Source: Pegoplata infirma
Lineage: Eukaryota; Arthropoda; Insecta; Diptera; Anthomyiidae
Assembly (NCBI GenBank): GCA_963921195.1
Contig: OY992536.1
Span: forward strand, 176,150,995-176,214,994
Direction of reading: 5' to 3'
DNA length: 64,000 nucleotides
The stretch's first letter is position 1; each line of letters opens with the position of its first letter. This document shows positions 22,732-34,922 of this stretch, in pieces. The translations under genes were made by a program, and so were the position numbers. A model generated the notes under the pieces. The model worked only from the letters and a program-made list of their open reading frames with translations. It was not told the origin of the DNA and did not search any database.

Positions 22732-23155
22732 TTCGATAAACATTTTGTGTTTAATTTTCAATAAAAATTGAAATTGTCAAAATAAAATTAAAATAAAAAT
22801 ATTAGAAAATATTAGAAAATTTATTATTCGAGCAATTTAAATAAAACATCGCGAAGAAAAACAAAAAAAAAAATGTTACCGGAATATTTATAGCGCTTAA
22901 ATGCAGTTATTTTGAGCTTCATCAAAATAATTTCATAAATGCAAGAGCATCGGACAAAAGAAAATTAGAAAAATCAGACTTCTGATAAATTGGTAAAATT
23001 TATTAAAAATCTGTTGTTCTTTTCATATTTTTTGCAAAATATTTGCCAATTTAAAACAATAAAGGTAAGTACAACAAAAGTTTTATAATTTTTAATTTCC
23101 GGATTCTGTGAATTTTTCTTTATAAAATTGTTTATAAAATTTATAAGAGTGAATA
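22732..23155. other. AT-rich spacer
   Basis: Unstructured AT-rich DNA between the foldback and duplicated copy B. The minus-strand frame at 22974-23216 straddles the border of the repeated segment and is Lys/Phe/Asn-rich noise. Confidence 0.4.
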
Positions 23156-25258
23156 TAAGTGTTTTTTTTTTAAGAAAACAAAAAGCCTTTTTTTCAATTT
23201 CTTTTTCAACCTTCATTCTATTAATCCAGACAGCTAATGTTTGAGTATTTGATGTGCATGCCTAGCCCCTGGTTAATACAAAAAAATGTTGGGTACTTCT
23301 GATTGTTGCGTATGATTATCATTGAATTATGGTTAAGTTTAATATTACCCATACGCTATGAGGCACAGAACAATATAGACGCTCATCGAAGTTTTTAATT
23401 ATAACCAGGGAAACCAAAAATATGCTCTAAAAAACACGTTTTATACGCTTAAAAAATGCCCTTAAAAACGGAAAATATGCTCTAAAAACTATAAAAATAT
23501 GCTCTTAAAAAAATTATGTCCCCATTTTTATGGTGTTTTTCTACAATTTCTTAGAGAAAGACCCAAAAAATACCGTTATGTGGGGTAGTTAGAGGGTCAA
23601 TATGTTGTAAAAAAATATTTGCCTTAATATTTTCTACAAATCTGCTGAATATACCCTACACTCTGATCTAAAGAAAACATTGTTTCATATACCGATATAG
23701 CAAGAAGAGGCCAAAGGGGAATCAATCGTCGGAACCCCGTAATTTTGGAAAAGAAATCAAAACCAAAACAAAAATTTTAATACACTTACAAAAAAACAAA
23801 TACATTCCACAAAAATTAATAAATAAGTGTTGTTTAAAAAAAAATGGAAAATAATGCTCTAAAAATTGAAAAAAATGCTCTAAAAAGTCAAAAAATGCTC
23901 TTAAAATTGAAAAATGCTCTAAAAATATGCTCTTATGCTAAAATATGCTCTTAAACCTAAAATATGCAAAAATATGCTCTTAGGGCTAAAATATGCAAAA
24001 ATATGCTCTAACAAATCGATGCCAGATTTCTTTAAATCTTCTGAAACGGATAAATACCTCATCCATTTATCAATACAATGCGCAGGAAAAAATATGACAC
24101 TGCATATTTTTGGTTTCCCTGATTATAACTCTTGAACGGATCTGCATATTTAAACATGTTTTCCAGTTTTAGAATATAGAAACTTAGCGAATTATTCTGT
24201 ATGTAATTCCGAGGAATTACAGTTAATACCATACAGAAGGTAAATTTCGTTAACTTATCAACAAAAAAAATATAAAGTTTTTTTTTCAAATTTTTTATTG
24301 TTGAGCCTCCATTTTTCTAAATTTTTAGAAAAAAAAAACAGTTATATTAAATTTAAGATAAAGAAGATTTGGATTTTGTGTATCTGATTAAGAGAGAATT
24401 TTTTATTAAAAAATTTTCAGATTTTAAATTAAAATTAACTAGCGAAATTCAAAAAATTATAATTTTACTTTCAAAATTCCCAAATTTAAATATATTTTAC
24501 GTGTAAAAATTCAAAGTTATGTAAACAAAAAATTTATAAAGAAAAGTCTGATTCAGAAATTGTTACTTTATTTGCAATTTTAGGAATTTAAAAGTTATTC
24601 AATTATCAACTTCACATTTTCAGAATTATAAAAAGTTCTCAAATTCCTAGATTTTTTTCATATTCGTTGTCAAAGCCTCTAAAGCATATTCGTGCAGAAG
24701 TTTTATAAGCATAATCGTGTAGAAATTTTCTGCTATATAAGACACTTAAAACATTTTTTGTATAGAAAATTCTCGAATTCTGATAAACATTTTTAATTTT
24801 CATTAAATCTATATCTGGAATGAAAAAATTATTTCAATAATTGGCCTTTTTCAGTTTCTAAGACATTTTTGAACAGAAAAGTTTAAAAATTTAAAGACAT
24901 ATTTTCCACAGAAAAATTCTAAAATTATGAGACATTTTCCGCATAGGAATTTTCTCAGCATTTTTCGTGAAGAAAAATTCTCGGATTCTGGTACTTTTTC
25001 GTATTGAAAAATTATCAGATTCTGAGACACTTTTTGTATAGAAAAATTCTCAGATTATGAGATATATTTCCTTTAGAAATATTCTTAGATTCCGAGACAT
25101 TTTTCCTTTAGAAAAATTTTCAGGTTCTGAGACTTTTTTCTATAGAAAAAAAATATTTTTCTATAGAAAAATTCTCAGATTCTGAGACAGTTTTTTCTAA
25201 GGAGAAAGTCTCAGTTTCTCATTAAAAAATCTTAGATTTTGAGAAATTTTTATAATTC
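23156..25258. repeat. Large duplicated segment, copy B, left part
   Basis: Matches 7018-8415 in order and orientation, apart from the hAT MITE at 23406-24121 and small indels. Its TCAGA-type array (24830-25258) continues without a break into sequence that in copy A lies beyond the 9.2-kb block 8416-17630, so copy B preserves the uninterrupted arrangement at that point. Confidence 0.8.
23406..24121. mobile_element. hAT-type MITE with ATATGCTC repeats
   Basis: Inverted termini CAGGGAAACCAAAAATATG and the complement CATATTTTTGGTTTCCCTG; CAGGG fits YARNG. Exact 8-bp duplication ATTATAAC at 23398-23405 and 24122-24129; the paralogous segment near 7236-7250 carries a single ATTATAAC followed directly by TCTTGAACGG. 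The 716-bp interior has about 17 copies of ATATGCTCTAAAAA-type words, dense at both ends. The frame at 23935-24135 is made of these repeats. Confidence 0.92.
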
Positions 25259-26156
25259 ACACAGTAAAAATGTCTCAGAATCTAAGACTTTTTCTATAGG
25301 AAACTTTTTCTACAGGAAAAACGTCTATTTTCTATTTCGGCATTTTTCCTTTTGAAAAGATCTCAGATTCTAAGACATTTTTTCTATAGAAAAAGTCTAT
25401 GGTTCTTTGACATTTTTCCTATAAAAAAAATTTCCGCTTCTGAGAATTTTTTTCGTATAGAAAAAGTCTCACATTCTACGACATTTTTCCTACAAAAAAG
25501 ATTCAGATTCTGAAACGTTTTTTTTTTTTTGTTATCTAGGAAAAATGTTTCAGAATCTTTTCTATATGAAAAATGCCTCAGAATCTTTTTCGTATAGACA
25601 TTTTTCCTATAGAAAAAGTTTCCTATTTTTTCTATTTTTCCTATAGAAAGAGTCTCTGATTCTGAGACAGCTTTCCTATGTTAAAGGCCACATATTCTGA
25701 GACATCAAAATCAGACAAGGGAAGTATTCCAACCATTATGAACCGATTTACAATCCTAAGATTGGTGGGTCTCGGCTTATCGACCATATCAGTGTTTTAA
25801 AATTTCGTTGTCCCCTTATGAAACAATGTGTACCTTCGGGAAAACTCCCGAACTTGCAGGAATATCGTCTTGAGCAAAAATATGTGTCGACTTAAATTTA
25901 GTAAAGATTATTTCGTATTCATATAAATATCGTAGGTGTATGTCTTCACATAAATAACTTCTTGAATTTTAAAAATTTTCTTGAAAAGAGTATATACGGA
26001 GCCCAATTTTTACTAGGTTAAGATACCGTTGAAATGGTATTCAAAAACCATTCCTCTTATATGGAAACATCATATATCATGATCCATTTTTAAACCCCAA
26101 CATCCCCGATATGACCAATAAGCCGAGACACCCAACCTTAGAATTGTCTCTTTTGT

Positions 26157-27271
26157 ATCGTCGCACTGTGGCCGAAATCACTGATCTAGCGGCGCTTAAG
26201 TCAAAATTAAAATATTAAGATCGATAAATGTTTTTGCACTGCATCGTTTACCTAAACTTTACATAAAAAATTTACGTTTTTACTTTTGTTTTGCTTTCAA
26301 TATTCGCAGAGCTGTAAGCTGTCAAATATACATGTTCTGCAGCAAGTGTATTAAAGGAATTCGGAGCCTAATTACTCAGTGAGTTTTTCTTGACACTTTT
26401 AAGTCAATTGTTTATACATTTTGAGCCAAAAAGTTTTAATTGAAAGTAAAAGGTATGTTTTAACTAAAAAATAAATGTTTGTGTCCTGTGTGTATCTAGT
26501 TTATTATACGTGCATTATAGAAGTTGATATTTGTGATAAAATCTATAGTTTCATGGACTGCAACTTTTTAAATTCGATCGTATTCGGTCCAATTCCTGTT
26601 TTGTTTATTATTTTGGGTTATTTTTGTTGTGACGTTTCAGTATGGCGTGCTAGTTCGCGCAAGTTGTTCGGTTTTTAGGGTCCATCTGCCTGTCCAAATA
26701 AACAGTATAAACGCGATACAGACCCCAATATTCAATCGATTTGGTTAAAATTTGAAATTTAAGATTTTTTGTCAAAATAACAAAACCTATTAAATTTTTG
26801 ACAAAATCGGTCCATGTTATCCTATAGCCCCCATGTTAATTTCCCCTTTCAGTTTTACTTAATAAGCCCTAACAATAGTATTTTAACAAATATCCCCTTG
26901 AAATTCGACTGTTAAATGTTTTTTGTAGCCATAAATAATCACTCTAAATTTTAACGGAATCGGAACATTTTAACTACCAGACCTCATACAGACCACCCTT
27001 CCGATATTCATACAAATTTCCCAAAATACATAAAAACACTGAAATAAATAAATATGGTTAAAAATTCAATTCTTTTTAAGTTTTATAATCAGAAATATGC
27101 ATTGGGCTTTGTTATTTTACATTTCCGAATTAAGCGCCGCTAGATTGGGTGTTTCGGCCACTGTGCGTCGGTGCGCCGACCAAAACCGCAATGTGTAATT
27201 TTTTAATTTTTTTTCATTGGCCAATTAGGAAGCCTATCATCTGATAATGCATTTATCGGCGCACCGACGAT
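26157..27271. mobile_element. Small foldback with CGTCGGTGCGCCGA arms, split by Transib
   Basis: The arms ATCGTCGGTGCGCCGA and TCGGCGCACCGACGAT would lie about 80 bp apart if the inserted Transib element (26164-27165) and one copy of its CGTCG duplication are discounted. It is a short non-coding foldback whose CGTCG arm supplied the Transib target. Confidence 0.6.
26164..27165. mobile_element. Non-autonomous Transib element
   Basis: Termini CACTGTGGCCGAAA (left) and the complement of CACAGTGGCCGAAA (right) fit the Transib consensus CACWRTG; the inverted repeats extend inward through ATCTAGCGGCGCTTAA. Flanked by an exact 5-bp duplication CGTCG (26159-26163 and 27166-27170), the known Transib length and target (CGWCG). 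The 1002-bp interior has no transposase; the 67-codon frame at 26475-26678 looks incidental. A solo right end of the same family is at 49337-49385. Transib transposases are relatives of RAG1 (established knowledge). Confidence 0.88.
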
Positions 27272-29165
27272 ATATATTTTACGTTTCAAGCAAATCCGAT
27301 CATAAGGATTGAAATGCTTCCCTTGTTAGTAGAAATTTTTTAACATTTCCGGTATTATTTGTTTTTTTTTTATACACAAGACTGTATTACCTGAGATATA
27401 TTTTTTCGAATGTAAATTTTAAGACATATTTATTAAAAAAAGTTTTTATTTTCCGAGAGAAAAATTTTCTTGTTCTGAAACATTATCAGGCAGAAATATT
27501 TTTAGATTCGGGTCCTTCAGAAAAATTTTAATAATCAAATGGAAATGAGAATTTCTTCTACTCAGATTTTAAGACCTGAAAAATGTCTCCAAATCTCAGA
27601 ATTAAAAAAAAAAATGTCTTAGATTTTTTTACTTAGATTTTGAGACCTGAAAAATGTCTTCGAATCTGTGACTATAGGAAAAGTATCTCAGAATTCCAGA
27701 CTTTTTCTTTAAGACAAATGTCTCAGAATCCCAGACTTTTTCTTTAGGAAAAATGTCTCAGAATACGAGAATTTTTCGATAGAAAAACAGCCTCTGAATC
27801 TGAGACTTCTTTTATAGAAAAAATGTATCAGAATCGGAGACTTTATTATAGAAAAAACGTTTCAGAATCTGAAACTCTTTCAAAGGAAAAATGTATTTGA
27901 ATAGAAGGGGCATTTTTTCAAGGGAAAATATTTCTGAATTTGATGATTTTGTATTCCAAAAATGTCTCAGAATCTGGTAATTTTTCTATATGAAAAATGT
28001 CTCAGATCCTGGTAGTTTTTCTATACTAAAAATGTCTCGGAATCAGAGACTTTTTCGGTAGGAAAAATGTTTAAAAATCTGAGACTTTTTCGGTAGGAAA
28101 AATGTCTTGCAATCTGAGAATTTTCTTAAGGAAAAATGCTTTAGCATATGAGATTTTTTCTTTAATAAAAATGTCTCAGAATCTGGACTTTTTCCTTAGA
28201 AAAAAATGTCTTAGAATTAAGCTTTGCAAATTTTTAGAGAACTTATCCGAAATTCCTTAGGAAAATCTATAATTTACTGTATATGAATTGGCTTTATTAT
28301 TTATTATTTATTGCCGCAGATTAAATTTAAGGCAAACATTTTTGCAAAGAAAATAGAAATACATTTAGCTTAAATTAAAAAAAAAAAATCATTAACTTAA
28401 AGCTAACATTTAGTTAAAAAAAAACTATAAATTTAATTTAGTTCAATAGTTTTGATAATTTTTGTTTCTAACTTTCAAACTATTTTAGGTTAAGTATGTT
28501 TTCCTATTTGTTTTTTCTGCTATGTATTTCCCCTTATTTATTTTTTGCTACCACATTTAATGTTGATGACCATTTTTATAAACTCAACGATCCTAAACAT
28601 TTAAAGAATTTATTTTTTTGCCAAATGGTCGTAAATTATAAAACTTGGCGAAAACTTTTGAATTTAACACAAACATTAAAAATTGCGTTTAAAAAAAGAA
28701 ACTACAACTAAACGAAACAAAATGTTTTCGTAGACGTATGGAAGTTTGTGAGTAAGTGTGTGTGTTTTAAACATAATAAGAAACATACCAAACTGTGTAT
28801 AAATGTGTGCGAGTATTATAGTCTTTAATATGGCTCCTATTTATCTGATGTAACTATTATGTGTGATTTTTTGTTGCTTTTTTTAATTTTTTGTTTGCCG
28901 TTAACTATTTATCAAACTAGCAATAAACTTGGTCATGTGTTATATTAGAAAATTTTTAGAAATTGCCTTTTCTACTACTAACCAACTTGGGCACTCCAAA
29001 AAACACACACACACACACTTACTCAAAACACACATTCACTTGTTTTGGTAAATACCCAATAGACAAACCTCTAAAAACCCCTTGAAAAATAAAATCTCAT
29101 ACTTTATAATATGTACTTTGTACACAACAAACAAACACACACACACTTGCACACTATATTTACTT

Positions 29166-30117
29166 AATATGTTGTATACTTTATGTATGTGTAAATGAGT
29201 GTGTGTTACTTAGTTTGTACAAATACTAGAACACCATAAATCCTTTAAGCCATTTAAACGCTTCTTAAATACTGCTAGCTGGTTATGTCCTATTTACAAT
29301 CAAATATAGTATACGGATATAGAGAACAATCCAATGTGGGCAAGTCTATGGGAAATTTAACTGGCGGTTAACCGATTTTGACAATATTTGGTAATTTGAT
29401 AGAGCTACATAAATAATTAAGATGTTGGCGCATAAAAACGCGCGTTTTTTGATATATTGACAGTTTTTATATTTTTTTAACTTGGAAACCGTAAGTTTTA
29501 GGAAAAAAAATTTTGTGACAATAAAGTAGATAAAATTATGAAGATATATTTGAAAATAATATTCGAATTACCTTTTCTCCTAGCAAGGACAACCCGGTTT
29601 TCCAAATAAAAATGTATTAAGGGGGGTTTAAAGGAAAAAACTGTCTTAACGTGAGCAATTTTTAAACAGATATAAAAATATAAATACCCAATATTTGTTA
29701 ATTCTGTTTTTTTATTTGAAACATGAATTATTGTAATATTTTTAAAATTTTATAACACAAAATTTGGTCAAAAAGAATTGCCAGGTTTGCCACTCAATTG
29801 TAGAATTATTTTTTTAAAAGACAAAATCGGCTGCAGTTGTGCAGTAAAAACTATGAAAAGATTTTGATAACTTTTTTATTTGATTTGTAGATTATTATAT
29901 TCTCTAGTACTTACCGTGGCCATCTTTTGAAAAATATTGATTTTTGTTGAAATTATGCTAATATAAACTTAAAAAATTTACATTTCTTTTTTCATAAAAA
30001 CATAATTAGGTCACAATTTCAAAAAATGGCAACGATAAGTACTATACATACAAAAAAACTTTGTCAAATTACTAGGAAAAGTCTCGTAATCCCATTTTAC
30101 CAGGGGGCTAATCACGT
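29166..30117. other. AT-rich DNA, no recognised gene
   Basis: Starts with TG-rich sequence (GTATGTGTAAATGAGTGTGTG) and continues as AT-rich DNA with no structured repeat that I can delimit. A GGCAACGATAAGTACT word near 30026 is loosely complementary to AGTACTTACCGTGGCCATC near 29908, hinting at an old foldback around 29830-30060. Confidence 0.4.
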
Positions 30118-30319
30118 AAAACGAAAACGATAGTCGATGCATAAACGACATCAAAATACATATCGTTTTGAAGGGAAATTTTAAAGTTTTTATTTATTAA
30201 ATTGTTAAAGAGTGTTGACTAATCCAGAAATGTTAAAAAAATTTGAAATATTTTGATTAGTTTAGGAGCAACCAGGCTCCAAAAATCGACGATAGTTAAC
30301 TATCGTTTTACGTGATCAG
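30118..30319. mobile_element. 202-bp MITE with ATCACGTAAAACG ends
   Basis: Inverted ends CTAATCACGTAAAACG and the complement of CTGATCACGTAAAACGAT, with further copies of ACGATAGT just inside. No target duplication could be read with confidence (left GGGG, right AGTC). Non-coding. Confidence 0.6.
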
Positions 30320-30359
30320 AGTCCAGTATTTGGCAGTTTTCCTTGTTTTTTTAACAAAC

Positions 30360-30800
30360 AAATTTGGATCGAAATTTACATTTTTTTTAATTTTACAATT
30401 TTTTTTTGTAATTTTACAAATTTCCAAGATAATTTTACAAAAAAAATCTAGTAAATTCACGAGAATTCCTTGTAATTTTAATTTCGCCAAAAAACTGTAA
30501 ATTTACAATTTTATTGGTAAAAAGCTTGTAAAATTACAAAATTATTGGTAAAAAGCTTGTAAAATTACTATGAATTCTCGTAAAATAGGAGGTATTAAAA
30601 AAATTTAGTAAAATTACGAAAACACATTGTAAATTTTATCGGGTCAAAAAATTTGTAAATTTACAATTTTATTAGTAAAAACCTTGTAAAATTACAAAAT
30701 TATTGGTAAAAAGCTTGTAAAAGTACTAGGAATTTTTGTCAAATAGGAGGAAGCAAACAAAAAAAAAATACTAGTTTTTTCTTGAAATTTTACAAGATTG
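30360..30800. repeat. GTAAAATTAC repeat cluster
   Basis: Multiple copies of TTGTAAAATTACAAAATTA and GTAAAAAGCTTGTAAAATTAC in both orientations within about 440 bp. Two convergent frames (30308-30490 and 30312-30500) are shadows of this palindromic repeat. Probably the body of a MITE; ends not determined. Confidence 0.55.
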
Positions 30801-31250
30801 TTTTTTAAGTGTAGAATTTAATAATCTAAAAATAAATAAAAATGTAATCACAATCAGTCCAGTACTTTTAGCTGTACAACTGCACCGATTTTTTCCCTTT
30901 TAGCAGTGTTAAAAGGACCTACCAAAGTATTGATTAAAAAATGCCAGTGAATTTTGTACTCTTGCCCAAAACATTAAATCATGATAATGTTTTGAGGAAG
31001 ATTTGGGTGTACTTGCCAAAGCAAAGTTTTTTTAGAAAAAATAATGTTATATTTCTTTGCTATTCCATGCAAAACGAGTTGAAATATCAGTCGAGGACCC
31101 CATAAAAAACTAAAAGAGCTGTACATTTAAGTGAGTGCAAAAATAAGTGTTTTTACATTTTGCAGAGTATAAAAGTTTCGGCACCATTGAATATAACACT
31201 CTTATTTGTTTTATGTACATTTGATAAACAAATGGAAAATTTTTATGCGA
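30801..31250. other. Unclassified stretch with DINE-like scrap
   Basis: Mostly AT-rich. Near 31075-31110 the words GAGTTGAAATATCAGTCGAGG and ACCCCATAAAAAACT recall the DINE-1-like repeats, but neither the microsatellite nor the hairpin is present. Nothing coding. Confidence 0.35.
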
Positions 31251-31508
31251 AAAGCTTAGATTTGGTGAAAAAGTAGTTTTGGTAAAAAAAAATGATTTTT
31301 ATTTTCACGAAAAACAAAATTATGTTAAAAAAAATTTAATGAACCTAAAATTTTTGGTGAAAAAAAATTTTGATGAAAAAAGTTTTTGATGAATTTTTTG
31401 ATGAAAAAAAAAATTTTTTAGTGAGAAAAAAAAATTGATAATAAAAAATTTGATAAAAAAATTTATAAAAAAAAAAATATTGAAAAAAAAAATTATAAAA
31501 TAAAAAAA
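31251..31508. repeat. GATGAAAAAA simple repeat, left side
   Basis: Degenerate A-rich simple sequence built of TTTGATGAAAAAA. It resumes at 34957-35540 on the far side of the MITE complex, so the complex inserted into one low-complexity tract. The apparent minus-strand ORFs over 31320-31722 start in the CATATATG repeats and run through this tract, giving Phe-rich noise. Confidence 0.7.
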
Positions 31509-31722
31509 CCCGGTGAAAAATGATACAAATATGATCATATATGCGTTCATACAGCGCCATGTATGTCCATATATGGTGCATATATGGATATATATATGAC
31601 ACTGTATGAAGGCATATATGATCATATTTGCAACATATATGTCCATATACGTAAAATGAGGGCATATGAACATATATGACATATATGCTCCACATATGCC
31701 CATATATGTCATATATGGGCAT

Positions 31723-33861
31723 TAGAGGTGTCCTTAAAAACGAAAATCACCTTTTTATACCTGGTAGGGTCCTATATTGTTCTTTAGTATCCAAAAATGA
31801 GTGAGCCAAAATTTGGGGACAATCGGCTAAAAATAACTCGTGCCGAAAATGGATTGAAGTTTTGGGACATTCTTATAAGAACGAAAAACTCGTTTTTTCT
31901 AGTTTTTGGAAAAACATTGGTATTTGATATTCTTTGTTAAATTTTTTGTGAAATAATATGAAAATGGTACTAAATTACCTTTTCAAAACGACTAATAAAA
32001 TTAAAATCGGATGAAAAATAAGCATTTTACGCATACATGCCCCAGACCATTGTATGGTTTTTAGAGCCAGAATTTCAAAATTTTTAAAATTTTTAGGCAA
32101 AAAATATTAAAAATTTAATTTTACTTTATGATCAAATTGAAAACATGTTTAAGATTAAAAATAGCAGAGTAGTGGTAGTCAAGCTTTTTTTTTTATTTGG
32201 CGCGGGTAGTGATAAAATTTCCGCGGATTTTAAATAAAATGCGTTTTTCTACAATAATTAAGCAAATTTTTGAAAATTTGTGCTCTATTGTGCGGATCGA
32301 AGTGTAAAACGTAAATTCTGTAACTTTTGAGAAATCGGATATATGCAGATATTTTGTATTATAGAAATGTATAACGTCTCAAATTTGTCATTTCACCTCG
32401 ACGAAAAGGGGTTAAAGATGCCCGAATTCTCAAAAAATTTACAGAATTTATGTATTTCACTTCGTATAATACAATACAGAAAATTGTTTCCCATATTTGC
32501 TAAATTATTTTAGAAAAACTCATTTTTTTTGGAATCCGCGGATATTATATCACTACCCACGCCAAATGAAAAAAAAGTTAGACTCCCGAGTAAAAATAAT
32601 TTAATATGATCTTATATACTTTTATATAGTCATATTATTTCATATATGATCATGTGTGACACTATGTCTTGCGAGATAAATTTATATAATAAATTTTGAT
32701 TTGCGATTTTTTTAAGATATCGCCATACATAACTTTATATGGTAACATCTGGTCCAATGCATCATTGCAAATATCTAAATGTTTTATATAAAATTTTATA
32801 TGCCTCCATTATTTTTTAATTTTTTTAAGTTTTTTGCAAGAACATATTTTTATCGCAAATATTTTCAAAGGGTTTTATATAAAATTTCATGACTTAATTT
32901 TTTTTTATTTTTCTAAGTTTTTTTCAAGGAACATTTTTTTATCGCAAATATTTTCTAAGTGTTTTATATAAAATTTTATATAACTCCATTTTTTCAAATT
33001 TTTCTAAGTTTTTTCCAAGGACAAATTTATTGGAAAATATTTTCTAAGTGTTTTATATAAAATTTAACATTACTCCATTTTTTGAAATTTTTCTAAGTTT
33101 TTTTCAAAGAACAACTTATTTTTATTATTTTATTTTTTCAACTTTTTATTAAAAACTAAAAAAAAAACATCCGATTTCTAAAATTGTATAAATTTTAATA
33201 TAATTGGATATAATTTTATATCATTGGATTAGACCAAAACTCGTATCAAAGTCGATATAAAGTTATATAAACTGATATTATTAGATATTATTCGATCAAA
33301 TCTTATGAAACCATTTTTCGTATAAGATTATATCAAAATAGACACGAACCCATATTAAATTATATATTGTGTCATATCATTTTTTTTACTCGGGCTACCA
33401 TATCTGTTAGTTTTTATCTATAACATGTATTTAATATAATTATAAAGTAAAATTTATTTTTTTTTATTTTTTTGACAAAAAATTTTGAAAATTTTCAAAT
33501 TTTGGCTTTAAAAACCCTGCAATGGTCTGGGGCATGTATGCGTAAAATGCTTATTTTTTATCCGATTTGAATTTCTTTAAGCTTTTTGGAAAGGTAATTT
33601 ATTACCATTTTCATATTACTTAACAAAAAAATTAACAAAAAATAGCATATACCAATATTTTTCAAAAAACTAGAAAAAACGTGTTTTTTCATCAGATAAG
33701 AGTGTCCCAAAACTTCAATCCATTTTCGGCACGAGTTATTTTTATCCGATTGTCTCCAAATTTTGGCTCACTCATTTTTAGATACAAAACTACAATTTAA
33801 GACCCTACCACGTATTAAAAAGTGATTTTGAAATATTACCTTAGTCGTTAGGACACCTTTA
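31723..33861. mobile_element. hAT-type foldback MITE, TAGAGGTGTCC ends
   Basis: Termini TAGAGGTGTCC and GGACACCTTTA, with an exact 8-bp duplication ATGGGCAT at 31715-31722 and 33862-33869 that fits nTnnnnAn. It is a long palindrome: words such as GGGACATTCTTATAAGAAC, TGCCCCAGACCATTG and TTTGGCGCGGGTAGTGAT pair with complements in the right arm, converging near 32375. The right arm is opened by another MITE (32585-33394). TAGAG fits YARNG. No transposase. Confidence 0.87.
32585..33394. mobile_element. MITE with CCCGAGTAAAAA ends inside the hAT foldback
   Basis: Termini CCCGAGTAAAAA and TTTTTACTCGGG. It interrupts the right arm of the surrounding palindrome; the uninterrupted left arm (GTGGTAGTCAAGC at 32174-32186) indicates a target of the form GACTACC, leaving at most a 2-bp CT duplication. 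The interior has four diverged direct repeats of TTTTATATAAAATTTTATAT followed by a CCATTTTTTCAAATTTTTC-like stretch. Non-coding. Confidence 0.7.
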
Positions 33862-33992
33862 ATGGGCATATGCCCTCATTTTACGTATATGGACATATAT
33901 GTTGCAAATATGATCATATATGATTGCATACAATTTCATATATGACCGTATATGATCAAATATTTACATATATGTATCCATATATTCACATA

Positions 33993-34922
33993 TCGTGAAC
34001 CTATATTCAAAATATGCCAACTCAAATTTGACGGAAATGAGTTTCCGATGGCAAATAGCTCCCCTATGTAATACCTATCTACGATAAAAATTTCAGAGCA
34101 AAAAAATAATTTGTTGTCGTTTTACATCCATTTTTGTTATTCTGCTAACTCAAAGTACATATTTTTTTGGTGGAAATAAATGCCAACTCCCATTGTAAAT
34201 TTCCAAAAATTTTTCAAAAAATTTTGAAAAAAAAATTAGACCGCATATCTTATTGCATTTGCCATGCTAAACACGAATCTTGAAAAGATTTTGATGTCTA
34301 GTGACTGGTTCTCGAGATATTGCCATTTTGAAAATATCGGTAAATAGTGTTTGCAAAAAAAAAAATTGCTTATATTTATGTAACTTTCAAACTATTTATC
34401 AGATTGAAACATTATTAATGGGGCAAATAAAGTCAATGATATAAGCTTTCAAAATAGCTAGTTTGGAATGATCCTATTGCAATACAGCGTGAGTTACAGA
34501 GTGCCAAAGTTGACCACCCTGAGATTAAAAGGCTTTCGGAGCTAGTAACTTTTAAAAATATGCAAAGATTTTTAATTTTTTGTTCAGTTTTTGCAATTAC
34601 TGTACTAAGGATAACAAAAACCAAAAAAAAAAAAATTTAAAAATTTTTCCAAAAAAAATTTATTTTTATTTTCCGACAAAATATGCCAACTCTAAAAAAA
34701 TATTTGTTTTTTGATATAGTAATAAATGCCATCTCTAAAAAATACGCAAACCAGTGCAAAATATGAAAATTTTTGCATAGGTAAAAATTGTTTAGAATAT
34801 TTAAACCATCTTGTGGAAGGTACATTGTTTATTTTTGCAATAATATGCGAAATAACTAGTTTTTTAGCTCTCCTGAACAGTAAGCTTTTTCGAGTTGGCA
34901 TTTATTGAATATAGTTCGACGA
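33993..34922. mobile_element. TA-flanked MITE, TGCCAACTC family, copy 2
   Basis: Same length, termini and TA flanks as 21-952, with scattered point differences and small indels. It sits inside the CATATATG MITE. Its frames (34433, 34637, 34692, 34726) differ from those of copy 1, which argues against coding function. Confidence 0.8.

Larger units (their letters stand above)
25716..27325. mobile_element. MITE with CAAGGGAAG ends, host of a nested Transib
   Basis: Imperfect inverted ends: CAAGGGAAGTATTCCAACC on the left and the complement of CAAGGGAAGCATTTCAATCC on the right. The ends resemble the CAAGGAAGGTAT element at 42464-43054, which has a TTA target duplication. Here the right flank reads TTA but the left reads AGA, so the duplication is not confirmed. 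The interior holds a smaller GTCGGTGCGCCGA foldback, which in turn holds a Transib element. A PIF/Harbinger affiliation is possible but unproven. Confidence 0.6.
25262..29165. repeat. Large duplicated segment, copy B, right part
   Basis: Matches 17631-19789 (see that entry). Interrupted by the nested insertion complex at 25716-27325. TCAGA arrays lie at 25262-25690 and 27450-28240. The homology ends near 29165, after which copy B runs into unrelated sequence (TTAATATGTTGTATAC) while copy A meets the foldback. The minisatellite and CA-run lengths differ between copies. Confidence 0.75.

Noticed and set aside
28496..28711. 71-codon ORF with a hydrophobic start, possible secreted peptide
   Set aside because: The duplicated counterpart at 19135-19350 is frame-broken by small indels, so it is not maintained.
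31320..31722. Overlapping minus-strand ORFs of 125-130 codons
   Set aside because: They translate CATATATG repeats and an A-rich simple repeat (His/Tyr/Ile then Phe runs); no domain.
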